A DNA stretch of 64,000 bases from Cytophaga hutchinsonii ATCC 33406. Its GTDB lineage: Bacteria; Bacteroidota; Bacteroidia; Cytophagales; Cytophagaceae. Of the stretch, positions 1-8,208 are shown in pieces. The stretch spans positions 1,799,501 through 1,863,500 of the forward strand of contig NC_008255.1 in NCBI RefSeq assembly GCF_000014145.1, written 5' to 3'. Position 1 is the first letter of the stretch. Every line of letters starts with the position of its first letter. Under the pieces are notes generated by a model. The model did not search any database, was not told where the DNA came from, and was given only the letters and a program-made list of their open reading frames with translations. Both the position numbers and the translations under genes were made by a program.

Positions 1-1
1 A

Positions 2-436
2 GACTCTATCAAAGAAGGGTTGGCGCATGTCCAGCAGTTGGCTGGCTTTAAAGGTCGTTGGCAGATCATATCACAAAAACCGTTAACAATCCTGGATGCT
101 GCACACAACGAAGCGGGCATAACGCTTTCCATGCAGCAGTTGCAGCTATATCATAAGTCCATTCATATTGTGATCGGTATGGTTAAAGATAAGGACATCG
201 AAAAAGTATTGTCCTTGCTGCCTGTGCAGGCTACCTATTATTTTTGTCAGGCAGACTCGCCAAGAGCCATGCCTGCCGCTGAGCTGCAGACAGCAGCAGC
301 AGTCAACGGTTTGCAGGGACAGGCAATAACGAATGTAAACGACGCTGTTCGGGCAGCGCGCAAAAATGCTGCACCGGACGATGTGATCTGGATCGGAGGC
401 AGTTTATATGTTTTAGGAGAATTTGTATCGGAATAA
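2..436 (+). CDS. folC: Folylpolyglutamate synthase/dihydrofolate synthase, C-terminal part (cut by window start)
   Basis: The reading frame is open from the first bases, so the gene starts upstream of the window. About 144 C-terminal residues are visible. They match the C-terminal Rossmann-like domain of the FolC/Mur-ligase family: the segment ILDAAHNEAG corresponds to the DGAHNP-type motif, followed by a VIGMVKDKD strand-loop and an IGGSLYVLGE end typical of FolC. The family adds glutamate to (dihydro)folate in the cytoplasm using ATP. The stop codon lies inside the open frame of the next gene (trmB), so the two are closely packed. The N-terminal ATP-binding domain is not in view, so integrity cannot be judged. 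folA further along (44085) belongs to the same pathway but is not linked. Confidence 0.85.
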   Translation, partial: DSIKEGLAHVQQLAGFKGRWQIISQKPLTILDAAHNEAGITLSMQQLQLYHKSIHIVIGMVKDKDIEKVLSLLPVQATYYFCQADSPRAMPAAELQTAAAVNGLQGQAITNVNDAVRAARKNAAPDDVIWIGGSLYVLGEFVSE

Positions 437-440
437 TAGA

Positions 441-1106
441 ATGGCACGTAAAAAATTAATGCGCTTTAAATGGAACGAAGAGGTTCATAACCTGTTTCAG
501 CCGGAAAAAGAAAATTACAAAGCGTATAAAGGAAAATGGCATGAATACTTCAAAAATGACAATCCGGTCATTTTAGAAGTTGGCTGCGGAAGGGCAGAAT
601 ATACAACAGGTCTGGCGGCTTTATTCCCGGAGAATAATTACATCGGCCTGGATATTAAAGGCGCGCGTTTGTGGAAGGGGAGTTCGCTTTCCATCGAAAC
701 GGGCTTAACCAATACGGCTTTCATCCGCACAAAATTACAGAACCTGGAAGAGTTTTTTGAACCGGGTGAGGTGAAAGGCATCTGGATTACATTCCCGGAT
801 CCTAAACCCAGAGAAAGTGAAGCCAAGCTTCGGTTGTCAGGCTTACGTTTTATGAATATTTACCGCCGCTTAATGCCGGCAGGAGGAAAGGTGTTTTTCA
901 AAACAGATAACCGTGTATTATTTGATCATACCTTAGAAGTACTGACCGATCAAACACTGAAAATTAAAGATCTTGTTTTTACGCACGATCTGTATCAGTC
1001 TCCGTTGTTAGCCGAACATTACGGCATACAGACTACCTACGAGAAAACATACCTGAATCAGGGTGTGCAGATTAATTATTTAAAATTTGAATTTCTTCCG
1101 CTATGA
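441..1106 (+). CDS. trmB: tRNA (guanine-N7-)-methyltransferase
   Basis: 221 residues if started at the ATG at 441, which lies 4 bases after the folC stop. An in-frame TTG at 423 would overlap folC and add six poorly conserved residues. The protein has a SAM-binding motif EVGCGRAEYT (about residues 46-55), GLDIKGARLW, and the TrmB-specific TFPDPKPR segment (about residue 118), in the family's order and at normal length. It methylates N7 of G46 in the tRNA variable loop in the cytoplasm. It probably shares a transcript with folC and is followed directly by a strong bidirectional terminator. Confidence 0.93.
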   Translation: MARKKLMRFKWNEEVHNLFQPEKENYKAYKGKWHEYFKNDNPVILEVGCGRAEYTTGLAALFPENNYIGLDIKGARLWKGSSLSIETGLTNTAFIRTKLQNLEEFFEPGEVKGIWITFPDPKPRESEAKLRLSGLRFMNIYRRLMPAGGKVFFKTDNRVLFDHTLEVLTDQTLKIKDLVFTHDLYQSPLLAEHYGIQTTYEKTYLNQGVQINYLKFEFLPL

Positions 1107-1119
1107 AAGTGGTAATGTA

Positions 1120-1165
1120 AAATTAAAAGGCTTTATTCTGTTTGCTGAATAAAGCCTTTTAATTT
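1120..1165. terminator. Bidirectional intrinsic terminator
   Basis: A perfect 19-bp inverted repeat (1120-1138 and 1147-1165) with an 8-base loop. The stem core is GGCTTTATTC/GAATAAAGCC, flanked by A- and T-runs on both sides. It sits between the convergent genes trmB (+) and the outer-membrane protein gene (-), so it can stop both transcripts. Confidence 0.85.
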
Positions 1166-1176
1166 TTGTGACTATG

Positions 1177-1737
1177 TTATAATATTTTGAATCCTGCTGT
1201 CAGCATAAACAAGCTTGTATGCATGGTGTTCGATGACTTGTCAATATCTGTCAATCCTCTTTGATATTTCAGATCAAACGTCAGCTTCCAGAAATCAAGG
1301 CCTACACCGGCATTGAGAAGGATATTGTCTGTTGAATAGTCAGAAGTACAGGAATCATATTTCAATGTATTAATATTTGAATAGCCCGGGCCTGCAAACA
1401 GGCGCAGGTAAGTAAGATCGGTAAACTTAAAGAACCGGTATCCAAGTAATACATCTCCGTTCACACTTTTTGATTTTACATCTGTGCTTGTTTGATTTAC
1501 ATCAATCGAAGAGGAATTGTACATATAATAAATATTGGGCTGTATATACCATTTTTTTATATCGGCTCGTATAAAGCCACCAAATACATAACCGGAGCCG
1601 GGTGTGCTGTTCGGGTAGTCAGAATTTTCTAATACACTGGCGGTATATCCGGCCAAAGGTCCAAAAGTAATAAGTTTCTGAGCGCTGGTTGTCTGAATGA
1701 TTAAAATAGTACTGAATACTAAAAGTAATTTTTTCAT
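1177..1737 (-). CDS. Small outer-membrane beta-barrel protein
   Basis: 186 residues from the ATG at 1737 (MKKLLLVFST...); a second ATG three codons upstream (1746) is possible. The first about 19 residues form a Sec signal peptide ending ...TTSAQ. The rest has alternating aromatic/hydrophobic strands (GYVFGGFIRADIKKWYIQP, GDVLLGYRFF, RLFAGPGYS, LLNAGVGLDF) and ends in a hydrophobic, near C-terminal aromatic strand, as in the 8-stranded barrel family common in Bacteroidota (OMP_b-brl). One cysteine lies in an extracellular-type loop (YDSCTSD). The gene stands alone between a terminator and the divergent gldA. No specific function can be assigned; the fold assignment is by pattern. Confidence 0.75.
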   Translation of the reverse strand: MKKLLLVFSTILIIQTTSAQKLITFGPLAGYTASVLENSDYPNSTPGSGYVFGGFIRADIKKWYIQPNIYYMYNSSSIDVNQTSTDVKSKSVNGDVLLGYRFFKFTDLTYLRLFAGPGYSNINTLKYDSCTSDYSTDNILLNAGVGLDFWKLTFDLKYQRGLTDIDKSSNTMHTSLFMLTAGFKIL

Positions 1738-1919
1738 AAAATACATCGTTTAAAATATGTGCTAACCTATTACTAAATCTATTAAAAAATTGCGAAAGAA
1801 GATTGATAGACTTATTATTTAATCTGGTGGTAATAATCCATGCAGGCGTATGTGTAAAACATCTGTTTCATTGGTAAGAATTGCGCTCCTTGCGAATCGA
1901 TAAACTCAGAAAATATGTG

Positions 1920-1927
1920 TATTTTTG
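1920..1927 (+). promoter_or_regulatory. Candidate -7 box for gldA
   Basis: TATTTTTG fits the Bacteroidota TAnnTTTG element and lies 16 bases before the gldA ATG. No clear TTG element is visible at the usual distance upstream, so this is a weak call. Confidence 0.3.
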
Positions 1928-1943
1928 AAAAAATACCGATACT

Positions 1944-2861
1944 ATGTCTGTAATTGTAAAAGACCTTGTTAAGATATATGGGAAACAATATGCTGTTGAT
2001 GGTATATCCTTTACAGCAGAAAAAGGCCGCATTACAGGATTCTTAGGTCCGAACGGAGCCGGCAAGTCTACCACGATGAAAGTTGCTACGTGTTTTATTC
2101 CGCCTTCTTCAGGAACCATTGAAGTGTGTGGTTACAGTGTACTTGAATCGCCCATTGAAGTAAGACGTAATATCGGGTACTTACCCGAACACAATCCCTT
2201 GTATCTGGATATGTATGTACAGGAATATCTTCAGTTTATCGGAGGGATGTACGGCATGAAAGATACAGCCCTCAAAAAGCGTGTTGCTCAAATGATCGAG
2301 CTATGCGGGTTGGGAGTGGAGCAATATAAAAAGCTTGGTGCCTTATCAAAAGGATATCGCCAGCGTGCAGGCCTGGCACAGGCACTGATTCATGATCCGC
2401 AGGTATTGATATTGGATGAACCTACAACCGGTTTAGATCCAAATCAGATCCTGGAGATTCGTAAAGTAATTAAAAGTATTGCCAAAGATAAGACGGTAAT
2501 TTTTTCAACCCATATCATGCAGGAAGTACAGGCCTTATGCGATCAGGTCATTATTATCAATCGAGGAAAAATCGTAGCAGATAAAACAATTACGGAGATC
2601 CGTAATTTCAATACATCTATTAAAATCATCCGCCTGGAGTTTACCGAGCAAGTGGATATACAGGCGTTTAAAATATTTGATTTTGTTTCTGATGCCAGAC
2701 ACATGCAGGGCAATGCATATGAACTGGTTGTTGCTACCCATGCAGATACACGTCCGCTTATCTTTAAAGCCTGTGCAGACAAAGGCTGGACGCTTATTGA
2801 AATGAAAGTGGAAGAACAATCGTTGGAGAGTGTGTTCAGAGAATTAACTTCTAAAATATAA
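1944..2861 (+). CDS. gldA: Gliding-motility ABC transporter ATP-binding protein GldA
   Basis: 305 residues. Walker A GPNGAGKST (35-43), ABC signature LSKGYRQR (134-141), Walker B VLILDEP (154-160) and the H-loop histidine (190) are all intact. The C-terminal about 85 residues are the accessory region seen in GldA/DRA-type exporters. Gene order with the permease (8 bases downstream) and GldG matches the gliding transporter GldA-GldF-GldG known from Flavobacterium. The family energises an ABC transporter in the inner membrane whose substrate is not known and which some gliding bacteria can lack. An unrelated drug or lipid exporter ATPase is the alternative; the gldFG neighbours make that unlikely. 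Confidence 0.9.
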   Translation: MSVIVKDLVKIYGKQYAVDGISFTAEKGRITGFLGPNGAGKSTTMKVATCFIPPSSGTIEVCGYSVLESPIEVRRNIGYLPEHNPLYLDMYVQEYLQFIGGMYGMKDTALKKRVAQMIELCGLGVEQYKKLGALSKGYRQRAGLAQALIHDPQVLILDEPTTGLDPNQILEIRKVIKSIAKDKTVIFSTHIMQEVQALCDQVIIINRGKIVADKTITEIRNFNTSIKIIRLEFTEQVDIQAFKIFDFVSDARHMQGNAYELVVATHADTRPLIFKACADKGWTLIEMKVEEQSLESVFRELTSKI

Positions 2862-2869
2862 GTAACTGT

Positions 2870-3598
2870 ATGTGGAGTATATTCCGGAAAGAAATAGCCG
2901 TATTCCTTAATTCTTTAATTGCTTATTTAGTAATACTTGTCTTCTTAACCTTTATTGGTGTGTTCATGTGGGTATTGCCTGCAAGCAGTATTCTTGACTA
3001 TGGGTATGCAGAAATGGATACACTGTTTTCCTATGGCCCATTAGCATTTTTATTATTGATCCCAGCTATCACGATGCGTTCTTTTGCAGAAGAGAAAAAA
3101 GACGGCACGATTGAACTGCTGTTAACAAAGCCTCTCAGCGACTGGCAGCTATTATTGGGTAAATACCTGTCGGCATGTACACTGGTTGCTTTGGCATTGA
3201 TCCCGACAGTCTTATATTATATTTCCGTATATCAATTAGGCAAGCCCGTTGGTAATATTGATTCAGCTGCAGTTGGTTCTTCGTATATCGGTTTGTTTTT
3301 ATTAGGTTGTGTCTATACATCTGCCGGTATCTTTGCATCGAGTATCAGTACCAATCAGATTGTGTCCTTTATCATTGCCTTGTTATTGTGTTACCTGATC
3401 TATAGCGGATTTGATCACCTTGCCAGTTTAGACTTATGGGAAGGCTCTGCAGTAACCTTGTTACCGTTCGGACTGGATTATCATTACAATGCATTAAGTA
3501 AAGGTGTTGTTGATTCCAGAAATGTATGTTACTTTTTAACCGTGATAGGCATCATGCTTCTATCAACCAAAATTATTTTAGAAAGCAGAAAGTGGTAA
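2870..3598 (+). CDS. gldF: Gliding-motility ABC transporter permease GldF
   Basis: 242 residues with six likely membrane helices (about 16-36, 56-70, 101-121, 137-157, 164-181 and 219-236). The conserved loop FAEEKKDGTIELLLTKP after the second helix is characteristic of the ABC-2 family, including GldF and NosY. It is the inner-membrane partner of GldA. It starts 8 bases after gldA, and its stop lies within a few bases of the gldG start, so the three genes are probably translated from one transcript. Confidence 0.9.
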   Translation: MWSIFRKEIAVFLNSLIAYLVILVFLTFIGVFMWVLPASSILDYGYAEMDTLFSYGPLAFLLLIPAITMRSFAEEKKDGTIELLLTKPLSDWQLLLGKYLSACTLVALALIPTVLYYISVYQLGKPVGNIDSAAVGSSYIGLFLLGCVYTSAGIFASSISTNQIVSFIIALLLCYLIYSGFDHLASLDLWEGSAVTLLPFGLDYHYNALSKGVVDSRNVCYFLTVIGIMLLSTKIILESRKW

Positions 3599-3603
3599 GC
3601 AAC

Positions 3604-5265
3604 GTGAAGAAAAAAAACGATATACTTGAATACATATTTCTGATAGCCATACTGGTATTTGTAAATATCATTTTGTCTGAACATTTCTTCCGGCTGGATT
3701 TTACGCAGGATAAACGTTATTCTATTTCGCCTGTTTCCCAGCAGGTGTTAGGCAAGTTAGACGGAGATGTATACGTTGAGATTTTTTTAGATGGTGATCT
3801 GAATCCCGACTACGAACGGTTAAAAAAATCAATCAAAGAAAAGCTGGATCAGTTTAAAGCTTATTCAAATAACAAACTGGAATACCGTTTCATCAATCCG
3901 GCAGATGAGGCAGATGAACAGATGCGTGAGCGTGGCTTCAGGTTGATTGCACAACGCGGCATTAAACCAAAATATTTTTTAGAAGAGAAAAACGGACAGA
4001 AAACAGAAAAGCTCATCTTTCCTGGAGCTATTGTAAGCTACAGACAAAATGAAACACCGGTTCAGTTTCTGAAAGGAAATAAAGTGCAGTCTGATGAAGA
4101 ACAGTTAAATCAGGCGGTTGAAGGCGTTGAATTTGAATTACTGAAAGCAATCCGCAAGCTGAGCATTTCCGAATACAAAACCATTGCCATTATTGATGGA
4201 CATGGTGAACCAGCCAAAGAACAGTTAGAAGATGTAACCAGCACCTTAAATGAATTCTATTCGGTGCAGCGCATCCGGCTGGATAGCATTACAGCGTTAA
4301 AGCATTTTGATATGGCAATGGTAATCGGGCCAAAAGTTGCGTATTCAGAAAAAGAGAAATTTATACTTGATCAGTTTATAAATAATGGCGGCAAAGCCAT
4401 GTTTATTTACGATGCCATTGACATCCGCAAGGATAGTTTGAAAAACGGTGAAACGTTTGGGTTGAGTAAAAATCTCAATCTGGACGATCTTCTTTTCAAG
4501 TACGGTATCCGAATGAATCAATCTGTAGTGGAAGATATGAACTGTGCCAAAACAGTTGTGCAAACGGGCTTGAATGGCGAAGTACAGGCGCTTAATTTTC
4601 CGTATTATCCGGTGATTTATCAATTCAATAAGCATCCGATCGTAAAGAATATGGATGCGGTAGTGTTACGTTTTGCCGGATCGATTGATACCGTTAAAGC
4701 TGTTGGTATTAAGAAAACACCGTTGATTCAAACCTCTGCGCAATCCAAAGAAGTACAGGTGCCTTTTCAGATCGATCTGGATGTGTTAAAAAAAGATCTG
4801 GATCCGGCCTCTTTCAATGGCGGAATTAAAACCGTTGCGTGTTTGCTGGAAGGTTCGTTCACTTCTTTATACAAAAGTAAACCTGCACCTGTTGAATATG
4901 CTGTCGTTGTTTCAGGTGCGAAGCCTTCTAAAGTATTGGTATGTGCGGATCTGGATATGATCCGGAATGACTATGATGTAAACAGAAACATGCCTGTTCC
5001 GTTGGGGTACGACCGTGATATGCGCTATCTGTTTTCAAACAAAGAATTTATATTGAATGCTGTTGATTACATGATGGAAGAAGAGCTGCTGCTTGTTCGG
5101 GAGAAAGAAGTAGTTATGCGTCCGTTGAATGAACAGAAAATAAAGAATGATAAAAAGTATTGGCAAATCGTGAATATCGTTTCGCCGATCATTTTAGTAT
5201 TGATATACGGCATAAGCCGGTATTTGTGGCGTAAGAAAAAATACGGCACTCCACGCAATGTATAA
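3604..5265 (+). CDS. gldG: Gliding-motility ABC transporter substrate-binding-like protein GldG
   Basis: About 553 residues using the GTG at 3604 (VKKKNDILEY...), five bases after the gldF stop. A GTG at 3592, overlapping gldF, is an alternative. An ATG at 3526 would lie far inside gldF and is unlikely. One membrane helix follows the start (IFLIAILVFVNIIL), then a long periplasmic domain of the GldG/DUF4350-like ABC-type_uncharacterised family containing IDGHGEP and VIGPK motifs. A second helix near the end (VSPIILVLIYGI) is followed by a basic cytoplasmic tail. The length agrees with GldG proteins. It is the third component of the gliding transporter; its molecular role is not established. 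Confidence 0.87.
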   Translation: MKKKNDILEYIFLIAILVFVNIILSEHFFRLDFTQDKRYSISPVSQQVLGKLDGDVYVEIFLDGDLNPDYERLKKSIKEKLDQFKAYSNNKLEYRFINPADEADEQMRERGFRLIAQRGIKPKYFLEEKNGQKTEKLIFPGAIVSYRQNETPVQFLKGNKVQSDEEQLNQAVEGVEFELLKAIRKLSISEYKTIAIIDGHGEPAKEQLEDVTSTLNEFYSVQRIRLDSITALKHFDMAMVIGPKVAYSEKEKFILDQFINNGGKAMFIYDAIDIRKDSLKNGETFGLSKNLNLDDLLFKYGIRMNQSVVEDMNCAKTVVQTGLNGEVQALNFPYYPVIYQFNKHPIVKNMDAVVLRFAGSIDTVKAVGIKKTPLIQTSAQSKEVQVPFQIDLDVLKKDLDPASFNGGIKTVACLLEGSFTSLYKSKPAPVEYAVVVSGAKPSKVLVCADLDMIRNDYDVNRNMPVPLGYDRDMRYLFSNKEFILNAVDYMMEEELLLVREKEVVMRPLNEQKIKNDKKYWQIVNIVSPIILVLIYGISRYLWRKKKYGTPRNV

Positions 5266-5273
5266 TTGAACGT

Positions 5274-6230
5274 ATGCTTACAGGTATTACAACTCGTGTT
5301 AAGGTTTTATTTTTGTTAACGGTGTTAACAGGTGCAACTGCTCTATGGACGCTTTTAAGCAAAGGCGCATCGGGCAAACCTGAATATACAGACTTTATAA
5401 AGATTGATACGGCAGATATTGTTAAAGTTACGTTTACATCGCACAAAGAAACACATTATGTAGCTCCTAAAACGAGTTCTCTATGGTATATCGATTCGAA
5501 ATACGATGTGCGCAGAGATATCATCACAACGATGAAGTTAGGGCTTGCACGCATGGATGTAAAAATGCCTGTGGCGAGCGAAATCAAAGAAGAAATTAAA
5601 AAACGTTTGTTTGCCGATGGTGTACACGTTCAGGTATTAACCGAAGAAGGAGAAAAAGAATTCTGGGTGCTAACGAACGATAACGATAATAACAGTTCGT
5701 ATTTTATCAGTTCTTCAGCGGCTGATCCATATATCATTTATGTGCCGGGTTTCACAGGAGACCTGACCGATCTGTTCAAACTTAAAGCCAGTGACTGGAG
5801 AAATAAAGCATTATTCCGAAATGCTCCGGGTGGCATAGAAGAGCTGTCTGTATCATACCAATCTTCACCTAAGGATGGTTTTACCATTAAAAAAGTTTTA
5901 AACAGATATGAGGTTGTCGACATGTCTCAGGTTGATTCCACACGGTTATACACGTATTTGGGGCTCTATCAACGTATAAATGTTGAAAACTACCTTGTTG
6001 ATAAGCAGAAAGATTCTGTGGAATACCTGTTGAAATCCCAGCAACCTGAAGTATTACTTACAGTAACTGATATCGATAAAAGCCGTTCTAAAACCATTCA
6101 GATCTATAAAGCACTCCCAGGAACAAAACTTCTGTATGCACGTGTTGTGGATAACGGAGAGCTGGTAACCCTGAACCCGGAAGTGTTTTTCCGGTTACTT
6201 GTAAGAAAACAATGGTTTATGGATAAATAA
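5274..6230 (+). CDS. DUF4340-type membrane-anchored protein
   Basis: 318 residues. An N-terminal signal-anchor (about 8-28: VKVLFLLTVLTGATALWTLL) precedes a soluble region of repeated short beta segments like those of DUF4340 proteins (FIKIDTADIVKVTF, TIKKVLNRYEVVD, WRNKALF). DUF4340 proteins often sit beside GldG-type ABC transporter genes. It begins 8 bases after gldG, so it likely belongs to the same operon and works in the periplasm with the transporter. The domain name rests on pattern and context. Confidence 0.65.
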   Translation: MLTGITTRVKVLFLLTVLTGATALWTLLSKGASGKPEYTDFIKIDTADIVKVTFTSHKETHYVAPKTSSLWYIDSKYDVRRDIITTMKLGLARMDVKMPVASEIKEEIKKRLFADGVHVQVLTEEGEKEFWVLTNDNDNNSSYFISSSAADPYIIYVPGFTGDLTDLFKLKASDWRNKALFRNAPGGIEELSVSYQSSPKDGFTIKKVLNRYEVVDMSQVDSTRLYTYLGLYQRINVENYLVDKQKDSVEYLLKSQQPEVLLTVTDIDKSRSKTIQIYKALPGTKLLYARVVDNGELVTLNPEVFFRLLVRKQWFMDK

Positions 6231-6279
6231 GCCGTATTTCGTTAGAATATTCGTTAACTATTAATTATTTTTACAGTAA

Positions 6280-6287
6280 TATTTTTG
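6280..6287 (+). promoter_or_regulatory. Candidate -7 box for dnaN
   Basis: TATTTTTG matches TAnnTTTG, 24 bases before the dnaN start, in a very AT-rich 81-base gap after the gld operon. No convincing -33 TTG is seen at standard spacing. It would let dnaN be expressed independently of the gliding genes. Confidence 0.4.
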
Positions 6288-6311
6288 GTTTATTTATAAA
6301 AACATTCAAGG

Positions 6312-7436
6312 ATGAAATTTGTCGTTTCTTCAAATGCTTTACTTAAGCAACTAACTGCCATAAATGGTGTTATTACAACCAATCCGGTAGTGCCTATTCT
6401 GGAAAATTTTCTATTTGAAATTGGAGATGGAATGCTGGTTGTTTATGCTTCTGATCTTCAAACGTCAATGATTACTGAAATCGCTGTTGAGGCGAAAGCA
6501 AAGGGTAGTATTGCAGTACCGGCTAAGATTTTGCTGGATACATTGAAAAACTTACCTGAACAGCCGGTAACATTTACAATTGATCCTGAAACATATAGCA
6601 TCGAGATCAGCTCAGATAACGGTCGTTATAAACTTTCAGGTGAAAACGCTACAGATTTCCCTAAAGTGCCTGGTGTTAAAAATGGCTACAGCGTAGATAT
6701 CTCAACTGAAATATTAAACCGTGCTATTTCTTCTACCATCTTTGCTGCCAGCAACGATGAATTGAAACCGGCAATGACAGGTGTATACGTTTCATTAACG
6801 GAATCTAATGCAACATTTGTTGCTACAGACGGTCACCGTTTGATCCGTTACAGACGTACGGATATCGTGTCTGAAATGGCCAATACATTGATTATTCCTA
6901 AAAAGGCATTGAACTTATTAAAAGCTTCTTTACCTTCAGAAAATACCAATGTTAAAATTGAATACAATGCATCCAATGCATTCTTCAGCTTTAACAATAT
7001 TAAAATGATTTGTCGTTTGATCGATGAGCGTTTCCCGGATTACGAAAACGCAATTCCGGTAGACAATCCGAATGTTCTTACAATTACAAGAACGGATATG
7101 ATGAATTCATTAAAACGTATTTCGATCTATGCGAACAAAACAACGCATCAGGTTCGTTTGAAATTAGCAGGAAGTGAATTGCAGATTTCTGCAGAAGATT
7201 TGGATTTCTCCAACGAAGCAAATGAGCGTTTAGCGTGTGAGTTTGAAGGTCAGGATATGGAAATCGGTTTCAACGCGAAGTTCCTGGTTGAAATGTTAAG
7301 CAACCTGGATAGCCCGCAGATCTCCATGCATTTCTCTGCACCGAACAGAGCCGGTATTATCACTCCGGCCGATAAAGATGAACACGAAGATGTATTGATG
7401 CTTGTTATGCCGGTAATGTTAAACAGTTACGCATAA
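6312..7436 (+). CDS. dnaN: DNA polymerase III beta subunit (sliding clamp)
   Basis: 374 residues, the usual length for a bacterial clamp with three tandem clamp domains of about 120 residues. Diagnostic stretches include ATDGHRLIRYRR (second domain), CRLIDERFPDYENAIP, and a C-terminal end leading to the LVMPVML strand. The ring encircles DNA and tethers Pol III and other enzymes. The gene is not next to dnaA or recF here but follows the gliding transporter genes, and is closed by a terminator. Confidence 0.97.
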   Translation: MKFVVSSNALLKQLTAINGVITTNPVVPILENFLFEIGDGMLVVYASDLQTSMITEIAVEAKAKGSIAVPAKILLDTLKNLPEQPVTFTIDPETYSIEISSDNGRYKLSGENATDFPKVPGVKNGYSVDISTEILNRAISSTIFAASNDELKPAMTGVYVSLTESNATFVATDGHRLIRYRRTDIVSEMANTLIIPKKALNLLKASLPSENTNVKIEYNASNAFFSFNNIKMICRLIDERFPDYENAIPVDNPNVLTITRTDMMNSLKRISIYANKTTHQVRLKLAGSELQISAEDLDFSNEANERLACEFEGQDMEIGFNAKFLVEMLSNLDSPQISMHFSAPNRAGIITPADKDEHEDVLMLVMPVMLNSYA

Positions 7437-7462
7437 GAAAGAACATTGTTCCCAATATTGAA

Positions 7463-7497
7463 AATCCCGGTTACGAAAGCAGCCGGGATTTTTTTAT
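7463..7497 (+). terminator. dnaN terminator
   Basis: Stem AATCCCGG/CCGGGATT (7463-7470 and 7483-7490) with a 12-base loop, followed directly by a T-run. It is placed 26 bases after the dnaN stop. Confidence 0.85.
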
Positions 7498-7541
7498 TGA
7501 TACTTTAATAATCCATGAAATAATCCGGCACATGAATCTGC

Positions 7542-7644
7542 CGGCAATGAAGCGCGGCAGCTCTCAATAAGCACTGTGTAATTTTTAAGCATGCTCAATC
7601 AATGAGATGCTGCTGCCATGTATAAAGATTACGCTTCATTGCCG
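7542..7644. repeat. Nested inverted-repeat structure in non-coding DNA
   Basis: A perfect 13-bp inverted repeat forms the outer stem (7542-7554, CGGCAATGAAGCG, with 7632-7644). Inside lies GGCAGC/GCTGCC (7556-7561 and 7612-7617). The centre is AGCAT-g-CTCA / TGAG-ATGCT (7588-7597 and 7603-7611), with one bulged G and a 5-base loop. No open reading frame explains it, and it has no T-run of its own. It could be a structured RNA or an extragenic palindromic element. It is the main content of the 7437-7795 gap between dnaN and the minus-strand operon. Confidence 0.5.
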
Positions 7645-7732
7645 TTGTGCTTTAGCCAATGGTTTAGTTGAATGTTGGAAACCATACAGCTTCGCGAAGA
7701 TTCGCGCCAGAGAGATTCCGAATTGCCAGCAC

Positions 7733-7763
7733 AAAAAAAATAAGCCGGGAGTTTCCGGCTTAT
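7733..7763 (-). terminator. Terminator of the helicase-murA operon
   Basis: ATAAGCCGG (7740-7748) pairs with CCGGCTTAT (7755-7763) around a 6-base loop. On the minus strand it is followed by eight U residues (A-run 7733-7740). It lies 32 bases beyond the stop of the last gene of the minus-strand operon. Confidence 0.85.
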
Positions 7764-7795
7764 GATTCTATCTCTGAAAATAAATGTATCTGTAC

Positions 7796-8200
7796 TTATT
7801 TGGCTGGTGGTAATGGCGGCAGAATTTCTACTCCATCAACAATGTATTTGCTGTCACCAACCCAGAATAATCTCCAGTATTTTTTATGGTAGTGTAATTT
7901 TACACGGTGTCCATTCAATAACGCATCTTGTAGTTGCTTCATAAGCACTTCGTCGCGACGAATAGAAAAATACCAGATATTATTGATTACACCGCCCGCT
8001 TCCGGATCGCCTTCTTCGTTATTAATAACAGTACCTACATACAGTTCTCCTTCATTTGTTTTGAACAGAACACCATTGGTAGCCACTTTCGTTAATGCTC
8101 CGGCACGATAACCATCTCCATAGGAACCAAACATCATGAACGCAATAAAAAGCGCTCCGAGAAAAAGAATTCCCCATAAAATTTTCTTAAAAGTACCCAT
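7796..8200 (-). CDS. Small single-pass membrane protein of unknown function
   Basis: 134 residues. One hydrophobic helix near the N-terminus (about 7-25, ILWGILFLGALFIAFMMF) is followed by a soluble domain rich in aromatic and charged residues (NNIWYFSIRRDE, VKLHYHKKYWRLFWVGDSKYIV) and a short proline-rich end (EILPPLPPAK). It starts 8 bases after murA and is the last gene of the operon. I do not recognise a functional family. The context with murA suggests an envelope role, but this is only inference. Confidence 0.75.
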   Translation of the reverse strand: MGTFKKILWGILFLGALFIAFMMFGSYGDGYRAGALTKVATNGVLFKTNEGELYVGTVINNEEGDPEAGGVINNIWYFSIRRDEVLMKQLQDALLNGHRVKLHYHKKYWRLFWVGDSKYIVDGVEILPPLPPAK

Positions 8201-8208
8201 ATGTTGTA

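Noticed and set aside
3526-3603. ATG start for gldG deep inside gldF
   Set aside because: It would add 26 residues in a frame overlapping conserved gldF sequence. The GTG at 3604 gives a normal KKKND... cytoplasmic start before the membrane helix.
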